Source of the DNA: Acidobacteriota bacterium
GTDB taxonomy: Bacteria > Acidobacteriota > Terriglobia > Acidiferrales > UBA7541
Direction: 5' to 3'
Length of the DNA: 64,000 nucleotides
Assembly: GCA_003223215.1 (NCBI GenBank)
Contig: QHYH01000110.1
Span: 1-64,000, forward strand
Positions 49,780-59,977 of the stretch are shown piece by piece. The first letter of the stretch is position 1. Every line of letters begins with the position of its first letter. The notes below the pieces were generated by a model. It was not told the origin of the DNA. It saw nothing but the letters and a program-made list of their open reading frames with translations, and ran no database searches. Position numbers and translations under genes: made by a program.

Positions 49780-51204
49780 ATGAATTTTCGCCACTCGAAA
49801 ATTGTGTGCACCATCGGGCCGGTCACCTGTTCGCCGCGGATGATTGACCGGCTGTTCGCGGCGGGGATGGACGTGGCAAGGCTGAATTTCTCGCACGGCA
49901 CACACGAAGAGCACGCACAGCACTTCGCGCTGATTCGCGCGGCCTCCGGCAAACACGAAAAGCCGATTGCGATTCTGGCCGACCTTCAGGGACCGAAAAT
50001 CCGCACCGGGGCGCTGGCGGGTGGCGGGCCGGTGATGCTGCGCGCCGGGGAGCGGTTCACCATCACTACCGCCAAAGTTCTCGGCGATTCCACGCGCGTC
50101 AGCACAACCTTCCCGGGCCTGCCCCGGGAAGTTCATCCTGGCGACCGTATTCTCCTTTCGGACGGCCTCATCGAGCTGCGCGTCGAGCAGGTGCGCGAGC
50201 GCCAAGTGATCTGCGAGATTGTGAACGGCGGCGCACTCGGCCAGCATAAGGGCATCAACCTTCCCGGGTTGCAGCTCCGCGTTCCGGCGTTGACGCCGAA
50301 AGACCGCGCGGATCTGCGGTTTGCGCTCAAGCACGGGGCGAATTACATCGCGGTGAGTTTTGTGCGGCGGCCGGAGGACGTGCTGCTGGCGAAGCAATTG
50401 GTCCGCGCCGCAGGAAAAGACACGCCGGTGATCGCCAAACTGGAAAAGCCGCAGGCCATCGAAAACCTGGACGCTATCCTGCGCGCGGCCGACGCGGTGA
50501 TGGTGGCCCGCGGCGACCTTGGCGTGGAAATGAGTCCGGAGCGCGTGCCCGTAGTGCAGAAAACGATCATTTCGAGGGCCAGAGAGCTGCGGCGGCCGGT
50601 GATTACCGCGACCCAAATGCTCGAATCGATGACGGAAAATCCCCGGCCCACGCGCGCGGAAGCTTCCGACGTCGCCAATGCGATTTTCGACGGATCGGAT
50701 GCGGTTATGCTTTCCGCGGAGACGGCCACGGGAAAATATCCGATCGAGGCCGTGAGCATGATGGCGCGCATCATCGAAGAGGCGGAAGGAAGCATCCGGG
50801 AATATCCGCGGCCCGCCCAGCAGGAGCAATTGAAAGTGCCGGGGACCATCGCCGAACTCGTGTGCCACGCTTCGCGTGAATTGTACATGAGGCTGATCGC
50901 GGTGTTCACGCACAGCGGGTTCACGGCGCGGTTGATCTCGCGTTATCGGCCGCTGGTTCCCATTGTCGCCTTCTCGCCTGAACAGGAAACCCGGCGGCGC
51001 TTGGGGCTGATCTGGGGGGTGTATCCAAGAAACATTCAGGATTTGCGCAAGATCGATGGGCTGGCGGCAGTTGCGGAGAAGCGGTTGCTCGAAGAGCGAT
51101 TGGTGCGCAAAGGCGACGTCATTGGCATCGTGGCGGGAACGCCGATGGGAATCCGCGGCACAACGAACTTCGTGAAGTTTCACGTCATCGGCGGGGAAGC
51201 GTGA
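49780..51204 (+). CDS. pyk: Pyruvate kinase
   Basis: KIVCTIGPVTCSPRMIDRLFAAGMDVARLNFSHG; ILADLQGPKIRTG; VMVARGDLGVEMSPERVPVVQKTII; PVITATQMLESM. Confidence 0.97.
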   Translation: MNFRHSKIVCTIGPVTCSPRMIDRLFAAGMDVARLNFSHGTHEEHAQHFALIRAASGKHEKPIAILADLQGPKIRTGALAGGGPVMLRAGERFTITTAKVLGDSTRVSTTFPGLPREVHPGDRILLSDGLIELRVEQVRERQVICEIVNGGALGQHKGINLPGLQLRVPALTPKDRADLRFALKHGANYIAVSFVRRPEDVLLAKQLVRAAGKDTPVIAKLEKPQAIENLDAILRAADAVMVARGDLGVEMSPERVPVVQKTIISRARELRRPVITATQMLESMTENPRPTRAEASDVANAIFDGSDAVMLSAETATGKYPIEAVSMMARIIEEAEGSIREYPRPAQQEQLKVPGTIAELVCHASRELYMRLIAVFTHSGFTARLISRYRPLVPIVAFSPEQETRRRLGLIWGVYPRNIQDLRKIDGLAAVAEKRLLEERLVRKGDVIGIVAGTPMGIRGTTNFVKFHVIGGEA

Positions 51205-51235
51205 AAAGAGCTTTCCGTCGCAAGGCGAAGCACTT

Positions 51236-52030
51236 CTAATTCACCCAGTTGTCGGGGCGCGAGGGCGGGTCTTTGCGGTGCTTGCCCATGTAGATTTGGA
51301 AGCGCCGACGATTGCGGCGGTTTTGCCAATCGGAAACGCTGTTGCGCAAGCTGTAGAGGAAAGATCCACGCCGCAAATAAACGTAGCCCACCAGCAGTCC
51401 GCCGAGATGACACAGATGGCTGACGTTGTCGGCGCCCAACCCAAATGTTCCGAGGAAAGTAAGAATGGTCATGAGGATGACGATGGTGCGCATGCTCATG
51501 GCTACGGGAAACGGGAAAAGATAAACCCGTCGGTCCGGAAAGAGAATGGCGCAAGCGACAAGAATTCCAAAAATGGCCCCGGAAGCGCCGATCGTGGGAG
51601 TAGAGGCGGTCAAGGGGATCCCGTTACCGAGGGCCGCCGGCGCTATTTTGACAATCACGTTGATGAGCCCCGCGCCAACGCCCGTTAGGAAGTAATAACG
51701 CAGAAAGCGGCTTTTTCCCCACGCGACCTCGAGTTCCCGGCCAAACATCCAAAGCATGAACATGTTCATCAGGATGTGCCAGATGCTGTTGACATCGTGG
51801 AGAAACAGGTACGTGAAGGGCTGCCAGATGTGCAACAGGGGAATGACGCCGGCCGGAACAAGGCCAAACCACTTCACCAGCTCTTCATACGCGAACGGCC
51901 CGGCGAAGTGGTAGAGCAGGGCTTCGACGATGAAAACCGCAAAGTTGGCAATCAGAAGGAACTTGATGCCCGGAGTGACGTAGAAGTCGAAGCTGACCCG
52001 ATAGCTCTTGATGCCCGAGCGAGAAGACAT
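51236..52030 (-). CDS. Rhomboid family intramembrane serine protease
   Basis: WQPFTYLFLHDVNSIWHILMNMFMLWMFGRELE; TIGASGAIFGILVA; HLCHLGGLLVGYVYLR. Confidence 0.93.
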   Translation of the reverse strand: MSSRSGIKSYRVSFDFYVTPGIKFLLIANFAVFIVEALLYHFAGPFAYEELVKWFGLVPAGVIPLLHIWQPFTYLFLHDVNSIWHILMNMFMLWMFGRELEVAWGKSRFLRYYFLTGVGAGLINVIVKIAPAALGNGIPLTASTPTIGASGAIFGILVACAILFPDRRVYLFPFPVAMSMRTIVILMTILTFLGTFGLGADNVSHLCHLGGLLVGYVYLRRGSFLYSLRNSVSDWQNRRNRRRFQIYMGKHRKDPPSRPDNWVN

Positions 52031-52083
52031 AGACGAAGTTTACGGCGCCGAGGCATTTCCGTCAAAGAGCGGAACAGCGGAAA

Positions 52084-52131
52084 AGTCGAAAGTCAAAGAG
52101 TCAAAGAATCAAGGAATCAAAGAGTTCGAAA
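52084..52131. repeat. Low-complexity AGTCAAAGA/ATCAAAGA repeats
   Basis: AGTCGAAAGTCAAAGAGTCAAAGAATCAAGGAATCAAAGAGTTCGAAA. Confidence 0.75.
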
Positions 52132-52208
52132 TCGCAGATTGCTCCCGCACGGGTGCACCTTGTCTTTTTCCATAACAGCGCTTGCTCTCTTGGACTTTCG
52201 AACGTCTT

Positions 52209-54434
52209 TCAATCGAGCTTCTTGCGGGCAAAGTAAAAAAGCGAACCCGCAAGAGCCAAAAACATGATCAAACCGAGGAGGTTGCTGGTGGCGAGCGGGC
52301 CGAGAACTTTCGGGCCGAAGGCCAACAGATCGGCCCGCCATGGCAGCCCCAGCACAGCGGTAAGCCAATGGGGCACGTGGTTGGAAATTTCCGGATCCTC
52401 GAGTAAGTTGATGACAATGCCCAGCAAGCCAAACACGCCTCCGGCGGCGATCAATCCGCTTGAATAAAGCGCTCCGGGGCTGGCCTCGCTCTCTTCCTTT
52501 TTCTTTGTTGTGGCCTCGACCAGCACGCGAACCAGTCCGCCCGCGAACATGGTTGCCGTGGTTCCCAGGGAGAGGTAGGCGCCGACGGCAAATGCGAGCG
52601 ATCGTATCCCGAGAATCTCCACAGCAATCACCAGAGCTACGCCCATCAAGACCAGCCGCCAGGGCAATCGCTGGCTGAGGATGCCGTTAATGACCGTAGC
52701 CATCAGGCGGGCCTGGGGAGCCGGCGCTTTATCACTGCCGATTCCCTGAGCCCACTGGAGTTCAATCCGCTGGGAACCCGGATCGTAGAGATACTCGCCA
52801 TCGGGAATTTGGCTGGAACCAAGCGCATTGATCAGAACGTAGTTCTTTCCCAGATGTTCGAAGGTGGCTCTTTCTACTTTCACGCCGGCAGGCAGGGCTT
52901 CGAGATTGACGGGAATCTGGGTGGGAATGTACTTTTCGAGGCCCTTATTCATCAGCCCAAGCGTGATGCCAATGGCGAAGGTGGAAACCGTGACGCCCAC
53001 CAGCAGGCCCCACTGCTGCAGAACGGGCGTGGCGCCAACCAGATAGCCGGTCTTCAAATCTTGCGAGGTCGCGCCCGCAATCGCCGCGGCAATGCACACG
53101 GACCCGCCGATGGTTAGCGCGAGAACGCCATAGCTCGGCGCAGTCCAGCCGGCGAGGAGAAAAATCGCGCAGGTAGCCATGAGCGTGCCGATGCTCATAC
53201 CGCTCACCGGATTGGAGGAATTGCCCAGCAAACCGCTGATGCGCGAGGCCACGGTGACAAAGAGAAATCCAAAGATCACTACAAGAATGCCCGCGAGCAA
53301 ATTCTGGTACCAAGTCGTGTGCGCATCTTGCACGGGAGCAATGGTCAAGAGCACGAACAGCAAGAGGATGATCACCGCGGAGCCGGCAATCACCCAGCTC
53401 ATGGGCATGTCGCGCTCAATGCGGCTGGCTTCATTGCTGGCTGGCGCGTTATTTCCTTCCGCGCGCACATCCTTCAGGCCGGCGCGCAGGGCCGAAATGA
53501 TCGTGGGCATCGTTCGAATCAAGGTAATCAATCCTGCCGCGGCCACGGCTCCCGCGGCCATCGGGCGGATGTACTGGCGCCACATGTCGTCGGGCGTCAT
53601 CTGCGGAATGGGAATCGTGGAGGGATAGATAGGCGTATTTCCCGCGAGTTGTCCGAAGAACTGAATCGCCGGCATCACCAGCAACCAGGAGATCACGCCG
53701 CCCGCAAAAAGAATTCCCGCCACCTTTGGGCCGATGATGTAGCCCACTCCCAGGTATTCCGACGTGATGGTGGCGCGGAAGGAAGCGCCCGGAAACCAGC
53801 GCGGGCGCACTTCCGGCTGGCCGGTCCAGGCCTGCGCCGTGTTCATCAGGAAGGTGTACGCGCCGCCCAGGCCAAGTCCCCAAAAGACGCGTCCGGCAAA
53901 CGAGCCTCCGCGCTCACCGGCCACCAGCACGTCGGCGCAGGCGGTGCCCTCGGGAAAGGTCAGGTTGCCATGCTCTTTGACAATCAGCTGACGGCGCAGC
54001 GGGATCATGAACAAGACGCCGAGCCAGCCTCCCAGCAACGCCAGCGGGAAAATGTGCCAGAACGTGAATTCCGAGCCGAAACCCAGAAAAATCAGCGCCG
54101 GCAGCGTGAACATGACGCCCGCGGCAAGTGATTCTCCTGCGGAACCGGTGGTCTGCACGATGTTGTTTTCGAGGATAGTCGAGCGGCCGAACGCCCGCAG
54201 GATGCTGATCGAGAGCACCGCGATGGGAATCGAGGCGGAAACGGTGAGCCCGGCGCGCAGGCCGACATACACGCTGACCGCCCCAAAAAGCAGGCCAAAC
54301 AGCGCACCGAGGATCACCGCGCGGACGGTGAATTCCCTAGGGCTTTGTTCCGCCGAGATGTAGGTGCGAAATTCTCCCGGCGGCGCGGTGGAACTCCAGG
54401 CTCCCTCGCGGACGGCGGTTTGTTCGCCCACCAA
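52209..54434 (-). CDS. OPT family oligopeptide transporter
   Basis: EFTVRAVILGALFGLLFGAVSVYVGLRAGLTVSASIPIAVLSISILRAFG; NNIVQTTGSAGESLAAGVMFTLPAL; FPEGTACADVLVAGE. Confidence 0.95.
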   Translation of the reverse strand: MVGEQTAVREGAWSSTAPPGEFRTYISAEQSPREFTVRAVILGALFGLLFGAVSVYVGLRAGLTVSASIPIAVLSISILRAFGRSTILENNIVQTTGSAGESLAAGVMFTLPALIFLGFGSEFTFWHIFPLALLGGWLGVLFMIPLRRQLIVKEHGNLTFPEGTACADVLVAGERGGSFAGRVFWGLGLGGAYTFLMNTAQAWTGQPEVRPRWFPGASFRATITSEYLGVGYIIGPKVAGILFAGGVISWLLVMPAIQFFGQLAGNTPIYPSTIPIPQMTPDDMWRQYIRPMAAGAVAAAGLITLIRTMPTIISALRAGLKDVRAEGNNAPASNEASRIERDMPMSWVIAGSAVIILLLFVLLTIAPVQDAHTTWYQNLLAGILVVIFGFLFVTVASRISGLLGNSSNPVSGMSIGTLMATCAIFLLAGWTAPSYGVLALTIGGSVCIAAAIAGATSQDLKTGYLVGATPVLQQWGLLVGVTVSTFAIGITLGLMNKGLEKYIPTQIPVNLEALPAGVKVERATFEHLGKNYVLINALGSSQIPDGEYLYDPGSQRIELQWAQGIGSDKAPAPQARLMATVINGILSQRLPWRLVLMGVALVIAVEILGIRSLAFAVGAYLSLGTTATMFAGGLVRVLVEATTKKKEESEASPGALYSSGLIAAGGVFGLLGIVINLLEDPEISNHVPHWLTAVLGLPWRADLLAFGPKVLGPLATSNLLGLIMFLALAGSLFYFARKKLD

Positions 54435-54760
54435 ATCCTCCTCGTACGCAAGTCCAAATTGGCTGCAACCGTGTCCGGGGATTATGCCTTATCGCCGGAG
54501 AATCGTCGAGGCACGCGAGCCGCTTGAAAGGCCAAGGTCCTTGCGGCCCTTTCGGTTCCTTTCGTTCTATTGACTACTATCTAAGTTCGCAGTACCGTCC
54601 GACACGATATTTTCACTCAGGTCGGTTGCCATAACATGGGACGGGCCCCTTCAATATCGCGGTCGGGCGGGGCCATTCTGCCCGGCATCATCCAGGCTGC
54701 CCTGTTTTGCCCAAATGGTCCCTCTGCGTTCGTTTCCCTATTTCAACACGGAGGTTCATC

Positions 54761-56746
54761 GTGCATTCTAGCCGTCTTACTTCGATAGCGGTCATCTTCG
54801 TAGCTCTTGTAGCGATGTTGTTCTGCGCTCGTATCAGTGAGGGCGACGAATGGCTGCCGGTTAGCCCCCAAGAATTGAAAGTGACCGGCGAGCCGAAGGC
54901 GCCCGGCGCACCAGCGATTATCCTGTATCGGCAGATCGATCGCGACGACAGCGATGCGCGGACGCCCCACGAGTACAACTACGTTCGAACAAAGATCTTG
55001 ACCGAGGAAGGAAGAAAGTACGCCGACGTCGAAATCCCGTTTTTCAAAGAAAATGAGGACGTGGTCAACGTGAGAGCCCGCACGATCCGGCCCGACGGGT
55101 CCATTGTCAATTTTGACGGCAAAGTCTATGAAAAAGAGATTGTTAGAGCTCGCAGCGTCAAATTCCTAGCAAAGACGTTCACCCTTTCCGATGTGCAGCC
55201 CGGCAGCATCATCGAATATCACTACATGATTGATTTCAAGGAGTATTACGTGTTCAATTCGCATTGGACCCTCAGCGAAGAACTTTTCACCAGGGTCGGC
55301 AAATACTCCCTGAAACCGTATGGACGGTTCGCCCTGCAATGGACTTGGCCTAACGGCCTTCCGCAAGGCACATCGCCGCCTGCCGAGCAAAATGACGCCA
55401 GAGGCAATTACGTTCGAATGGAAGCCAGGGATATTCCCGCGTTTCAAGTCGAAGACGATATGCCCCCCGAAAATGCCATGAAGTACATGGTGGATTTTGT
55501 CTATTTTGAGGGCACCCTGGAAAATGACCCCGTGAAGTTCTGGAGGAATCGCGGAAAAAAGCTGTACGACCAGGCCGAGGGCTTCGTCGGAAGACGCAAA
55601 GCGATGGAGCAAGCAGTAAGCGAAATTGTCGCCGCGAGCGATTCCCCGGAAACAAAGCTGCAAAAGATCTATGCTCGTGTTCAGCAGGTCCGCAACACCT
55701 CCTATGAGCGCCAAAAAACCGAGCAGGAGCAGAAGCGCGATAAAGAAAAAGAAATAAGCAACGTGGAAGACTTGTGGAAACGCGGCTACGGGGACGGCAC
55801 GCAGATCACCTGGCTCTTCCTTGCACTTGCGCGCGCCGCGGGGCTCGAAGCCTATCCGGTATGGGTGTCTTCGCGGACCGAGGATTTCTTCAAGCCCAAT
55901 CTGATGCGGGCTTCCGACCTCAATTCCAATGTCGTGCTCGTCAGGCACAGTGGCAAGGACCTCTATTTCGATCCTGGCTCTGCGTACACTCCCTATGGAT
56001 TGTTGCCCTGGGGGGAGACAGACGTACGCGGGCTCAAACTGGACAAAGATGGCGGCGCGTGGGTGACCACGCCGAGTCCGGAGAGTTCTGCTTCCCAAAT
56101 CATCCGCAAAGCCGACTTGAAGCTGGATAGCGACGGGACTCTCGAAGGCATGCTGACCGTGACGTTCACAGGGCTTGAAGCCTCTTTGCGAAGAGTCGAG
56201 GAGCACAATGAAGATGAAGCTCATCATAAGAAACTCTTGGAGGACTACGTGAGGGAGGCGGTTCCCGCAGGCATTGACGTCGAACTTACTAACAAACCGG
56301 ACTGGGCAAGCTCCTCAGGCAGTTTAGTCGCGAAATTCAGTTTGAAAGTACCCGGTTGGGTCTCTGGAGCTGGAAAGCGGGCGCTGTTGCCGGTCGGACT
56401 GTTCAGCGCACCCGAGAAACACATGTATGAGCACGCGACGCGGGTCCACCCGCTCTATTTTCGCTTTATGTATCAGAAGCTGGACGACGTTCAGATTGAC
56501 CTGCCGCTCGGCTGGCAGGTGAGCTCTCTTCCTCAACCAGTGACTCAAGATGCCAAGCTGATTGTTTACAACTCAAAAGCAGACAACAAGAACGGGACAC
56601 TGCACCTGGAAAGGCATCTCACGGTGGAGTTGGCTCTTCTCGAACAAAAATACTACCCGACGCTCCGGAATTTCTATCAGTTGGTGAAAAATGCAGACGA
56701 ACAACAAATTGTTTTGCAGCCGCTTGGTGCTGCGTCAGGGAATTGA
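54761..56746 (+). CDS. DUF3857/transglutaminase-type secreted protein (paralog 1)
   Basis: YNYVRTKILTEEGRKYADVEIPFFKENEDVVNVRARTIRPDGSIVNFDGKVYEKE; GTG start after GGAGG. Confidence 0.85.
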   Translation: MHSSRLTSIAVIFVALVAMLFCARISEGDEWLPVSPQELKVTGEPKAPGAPAIILYRQIDRDDSDARTPHEYNYVRTKILTEEGRKYADVEIPFFKENEDVVNVRARTIRPDGSIVNFDGKVYEKEIVRARSVKFLAKTFTLSDVQPGSIIEYHYMIDFKEYYVFNSHWTLSEELFTRVGKYSLKPYGRFALQWTWPNGLPQGTSPPAEQNDARGNYVRMEARDIPAFQVEDDMPPENAMKYMVDFVYFEGTLENDPVKFWRNRGKKLYDQAEGFVGRRKAMEQAVSEIVAASDSPETKLQKIYARVQQVRNTSYERQKTEQEQKRDKEKEISNVEDLWKRGYGDGTQITWLFLALARAAGLEAYPVWVSSRTEDFFKPNLMRASDLNSNVVLVRHSGKDLYFDPGSAYTPYGLLPWGETDVRGLKLDKDGGAWVTTPSPESSASQIIRKADLKLDSDGTLEGMLTVTFTGLEASLRRVEEHNEDEAHHKKLLEDYVREAVPAGIDVELTNKPDWASSSGSLVAKFSLKVPGWVSGAGKRALLPVGLFSAPEKHMYEHATRVHPLYFRFMYQKLDDVQIDLPLGWQVSSLPQPVTQDAKLIVYNSKADNKNGTLHLERHLTVELALLEQKYYPTLRNFYQLVKNADEQQIVLQPLGAASGN

Positions 56747-58736
56747 TCGGCTAAGACTTGCTTCAGTCTTAGCCGTGCTGACCGTTTCACTGCTCAGCTG
56801 GACCGCGGCTGCCAGGGCCGGCGACGCACCGGCGTGGATGCACGCTTTGGTAAATGTGCCTCTACCGGAGCATGACGAAAAAACTGACGCTGTGCTGCTG
56901 TATTCGGGAAGATTTGTATTGGTTCAGTCCGCCGAGAAAATCAAGATCACGGTTCGCGAGGCGTTTAAGATTCTTCGGCCCAGCGGCCGCGAGTATGGCA
57001 CGCTAGTGGTTCCTTACAATTCCCACCAGAAAATCACGGCGATGCGAGCTTGGTGTATCCCGTCACAAGGCAAGGATTATGAAATCAAAGACAAGGAGGC
57101 CGTCGAGATCTCATTACCTAAAATCGAGGGAAGCGAGCTGATCACGGATGTGAAGGACAGACTCCTTCGCATTCCGGCCGCGGACCCGGGCAACATCGTG
57201 GGGTACGAATACGAAAAAGAAGATCAGCCATTCGTTTTACAAGATATCTGGCGTTTCCAGCAAGAAAGCCCCGTCCGCGAAGCACGGTACAGCCTTCAAC
57301 TTCCCTCCGGTTGGGAATACAAAGTAAAGTGGATGAACTATCCGGAGATAAAGCCCGTCGAATCCGGAAACCAATTTGAGTGGGTTGTGAGTCAAATCAA
57401 AGGCATCCACCATGAAGACAACATGCCGCCTTGGCAAGGTGTAGCCGGACAGATGATTATTTCGTTGGTCCCTCGCGGAGCTTCGGTGCAGAGCCGCGGG
57501 TTTCAAAACTGGAAGGAAATGGGGATTTGGTATCAGGGCTTGACAAGTGGACGTCGCGACGCTTCTCCGGAACTCAAACAAAAGGTGGCTTCGCTCGCTT
57601 CTTCGTCCAGGACTCCCCTTGAAAAAATGAAAGCGCTGGCAAATTTTGCGCAAAGCGATATTCGCTACGTTGCCATCGAATTGGGAATAGGCGGATGGCA
57701 ACCCCATGCTGCTCCGGAAGTCTTTACCCATCATTACGGCGATTGCAAAGACAAGGCAACTCTGATGGGAGCAATGCTGCAGGAAATTGGCGTTGATTCC
57801 TACTACGTCATTATCAATTCCGAGCGCGGTTCGGTTACTCCCGAAACGCCCGCTCATAAAGATGGCTTCGATCACGCCATCATCGCCGTCAAACTGCCCG
57901 ATTCAGTCGTGGACGCTTCTTTGATGGCCACGATCGTTCATCCGAAACTCGGCAGACTCCTGTTCTTCGATCCCACCGACGAATTGACGCCATTCGGTCA
58001 ACTTAACGGCGCCTTGCAGGCAAATTACGGGCTTTTAGTGGGGCCGGACGGCGGCGAGCTGGTCGAACTACCGGTGATGCCACCGGCGATGAACGGCATT
58101 CGGCGCGCTGGCAAGCTCACTTTGGATGCCTTCGGCACGCTTACCGGAGATGTCCAGGAAATTCGCGTAGGCGACCGGGCTTCGTCGCAGCGTTGGGCGC
58201 TGCGCACAGTGAACAAAGACACCGATAAGATCAAGCCGATTGAGACTCTTCTCTCCCATTCGCTCGCGACCTTCGAAATCACCAAGGCGAGCGTGGGCAA
58301 TCTCCAAAGCACGGATCTGCCTTTTGTTTACAATTATTCAGTTACGGCGCGGAATTACGCGAAGCCCGCTGGGAATTTGCTTCTCCTACGGCCGCGATTC
58401 ATCGGCAATAAGTCCAGCGATCTCTTGGAAACCAAAGAGCCCCGCAAATATCCCGTGGAGTTTGATGGGCCGTCGCGTGACACCGACACTTTTGAGATTG
58501 CGCTGCCCCCCGGCTACGAAGTGGATGATTTACCGCCGCCCGTTGACGCGGATTACAGCTTTGCGAGCTATCACAGCAAAACCGAAGTCCACGGCAGCAT
58601 GCTGAAGTATACCCGAACGTTTGAAGTGAAGGAGCTGAGCGTGCCGGTCAGCAAGGTTGAGGATCTGAAAAAGCTTTACCGCATCATCGCTAGCGACGAA
58701 AGAAACGCGGCGGTGCTGAAGCCTACGTCCCATTGA
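56691..58736 (+). CDS. DUF3857/transglutaminase-type secreted protein (paralog 2)
   Basis: FKILRPSGREYGTLVVPYNSHQKITAMRAWCIPSQGKDYEIKDKEAVE; HHYGDCKDKATLMGAMLQEIGVDSYYVIIN. Confidence 0.88.
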   Translation: MQTNNKLFCSRLVLRQGIDRLRLASVLAVLTVSLLSWTAAARAGDAPAWMHALVNVPLPEHDEKTDAVLLYSGRFVLVQSAEKIKITVREAFKILRPSGREYGTLVVPYNSHQKITAMRAWCIPSQGKDYEIKDKEAVEISLPKIEGSELITDVKDRLLRIPAADPGNIVGYEYEKEDQPFVLQDIWRFQQESPVREARYSLQLPSGWEYKVKWMNYPEIKPVESGNQFEWVVSQIKGIHHEDNMPPWQGVAGQMIISLVPRGASVQSRGFQNWKEMGIWYQGLTSGRRDASPELKQKVASLASSSRTPLEKMKALANFAQSDIRYVAIELGIGGWQPHAAPEVFTHHYGDCKDKATLMGAMLQEIGVDSYYVIINSERGSVTPETPAHKDGFDHAIIAVKLPDSVVDASLMATIVHPKLGRLLFFDPTDELTPFGQLNGALQANYGLLVGPDGGELVELPVMPPAMNGIRRAGKLTLDAFGTLTGDVQEIRVGDRASSQRWALRTVNKDTDKIKPIETLLSHSLATFEITKASVGNLQSTDLPFVYNYSVTARNYAKPAGNLLLLRPRFIGNKSSDLLETKEPRKYPVEFDGPSRDTDTFEIALPPGYEVDDLPPPVDADYSFASYHSKTEVHGSMLKYTRTFEVKELSVPVSKVEDLKKLYRIIASDERNAAVLKPTSH

Positions 58737-58779
58737 TTCGCACGTCGCCTTTGCGCTTCATGTCCACCCAAGGCCTTCG

Positions 58780-59277
58780 TCATTCGTGTCGCCATATCCC
58801 TTTGCGGCGTGCTTTGAGGGACCAGACGGCATCGGCGCGGCCAATCAAGAACGCAGCAAAACACAGTATGAAGACCGAATGACTCAGGCTCGCGCCAAAA
58901 TATTGCCAGAACGGCGCGCCCGCACCGGGATAGTCGGAAGAAAAAAGCAACGTGAGCATGAAAACCAGCCCGCCGAAGCTCGCGGCCCGCACCAGAATTC
59001 CGAAAAGGAGCGCGATGCCAATGGCCAGCTCACCGTAGGCCACCAGGAACGCGATCGGTGTGGCGTGCCCGAGCACGAACCCGCGAAGCACCGGCGCCAT
59101 GAGCGGGTAAGCGCCGCCCTCAAGAAAACGGTTGATCCAATACTGGAAGCCGCCGTGAAGCGTGAACTGTGTGCCGAAAACCTTGTACTCGCCAAAGATG
59201 AGGAACAAAGCGCCAACGCCGATACGAAGAACTGCCAGCGCGCGGGAATTCATGTCGGTCGAGGATGGCAGTTCCAC
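58780..59277 (-). CDS. DoxX family membrane protein
   Basis: RIGVGALFLIFGEYKVFGT...VAYGELAIGIALLFGILVRAASFGGLVFMLTLLFSS. Confidence 0.85.
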   Translation of the reverse strand: MELPSSTDMNSRALAVLRIGVGALFLIFGEYKVFGTQFTLHGGFQYWINRFLEGGAYPLMAPVLRGFVLGHATPIAFLVAYGELAIGIALLFGILVRAASFGGLVFMLTLLFSSDYPGAGAPFWQYFGASLSHSVFILCFAAFLIGRADAVWSLKARRKGIWRHE

Positions 59278-59312
59278 CGTATATTCTGCTCCTGCACTGA
59301 CCGGACCGGATC

Positions 59313-59768
59313 TTACCCGAGTTTTGAAAGATGTTCGCGCACGCGATCGCTCAGGATTTTCCCGTCGACCGTCTTTCCTTGCAGCGCCGATTTGGCGGCT
59401 TTTACTACCGCGCCCATTTGCTTCATGGAATTCGCCGCCGTTTCAGCAATCGCTTTGCTGATGGCTGCGTCCATTTCAGCCTCGGTCGCCCCTCGAGGCA
59501 GATAGGATTCGATGATGCCGAGTTCTTTCGTTTCTTTCGCGGCGAGTTCCGGCCGATTGCCCTTGGTGAACTGCTCGATGGATTCCTTGCGCTGTTTAAC
59601 GAGCGTTTGCAGGATCTGAATCGTTTCGGATTCATCGAGCGTTCTTATCTTTTCCACTTCTTTCAGCTTGATGGCCGATTTGATTCCGCGCAGAACGCTC
59701 AGGCGCAGTTCATCTTTGGCGCGCATGGCCTCGACCAGGTCGCTCTGAATTTTCTCAGCAAGGTTCAT
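59313..59768 (-). CDS. GatB/YqeY domain protein
   Basis: DLVEAMRAKDELRLSVLRGIKSAIKLKEVEK...LVKQRKESIEQFTKGNRPELAAKETKELGIIESYLP. Confidence 0.95.
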   Translation of the reverse strand: MNLAEKIQSDLVEAMRAKDELRLSVLRGIKSAIKLKEVEKIRTLDESETIQILQTLVKQRKESIEQFTKGNRPELAAKETKELGIIESYLPRGATEAEMDAAISKAIAETAANSMKQMGAVVKAAKSALQGKTVDGKILSDRVREHLSKLG

Positions 59769-59977
59769 CGCTTGCTCCTTGAGTCAGTTCAATATAACAG
59801 AGACCCAAGGCCTGGCAGAGATACAAGGCATATTCCGGCAGATGGTTGCGTTCTTAGGGTTTGTACCGAATTGACAGAGCCAAAGGGACTCGCTACTTTG
59901 GATTTCTTATGCCGCGTGGCAAATTCATAGCCGTTTTCGAGCGGATACGGGTCGAGCTGCGCTACTGAAGGGGCGGA

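Noticed and set aside
49711-51183. 490 aa minus-strand ORF
   Set aside because: Antisense to pyruvate kinase; no recognisable motifs.
55166-56227. 353 aa minus-strand ORF
   Set aside because: Antisense to DUF3857 paralog 1.
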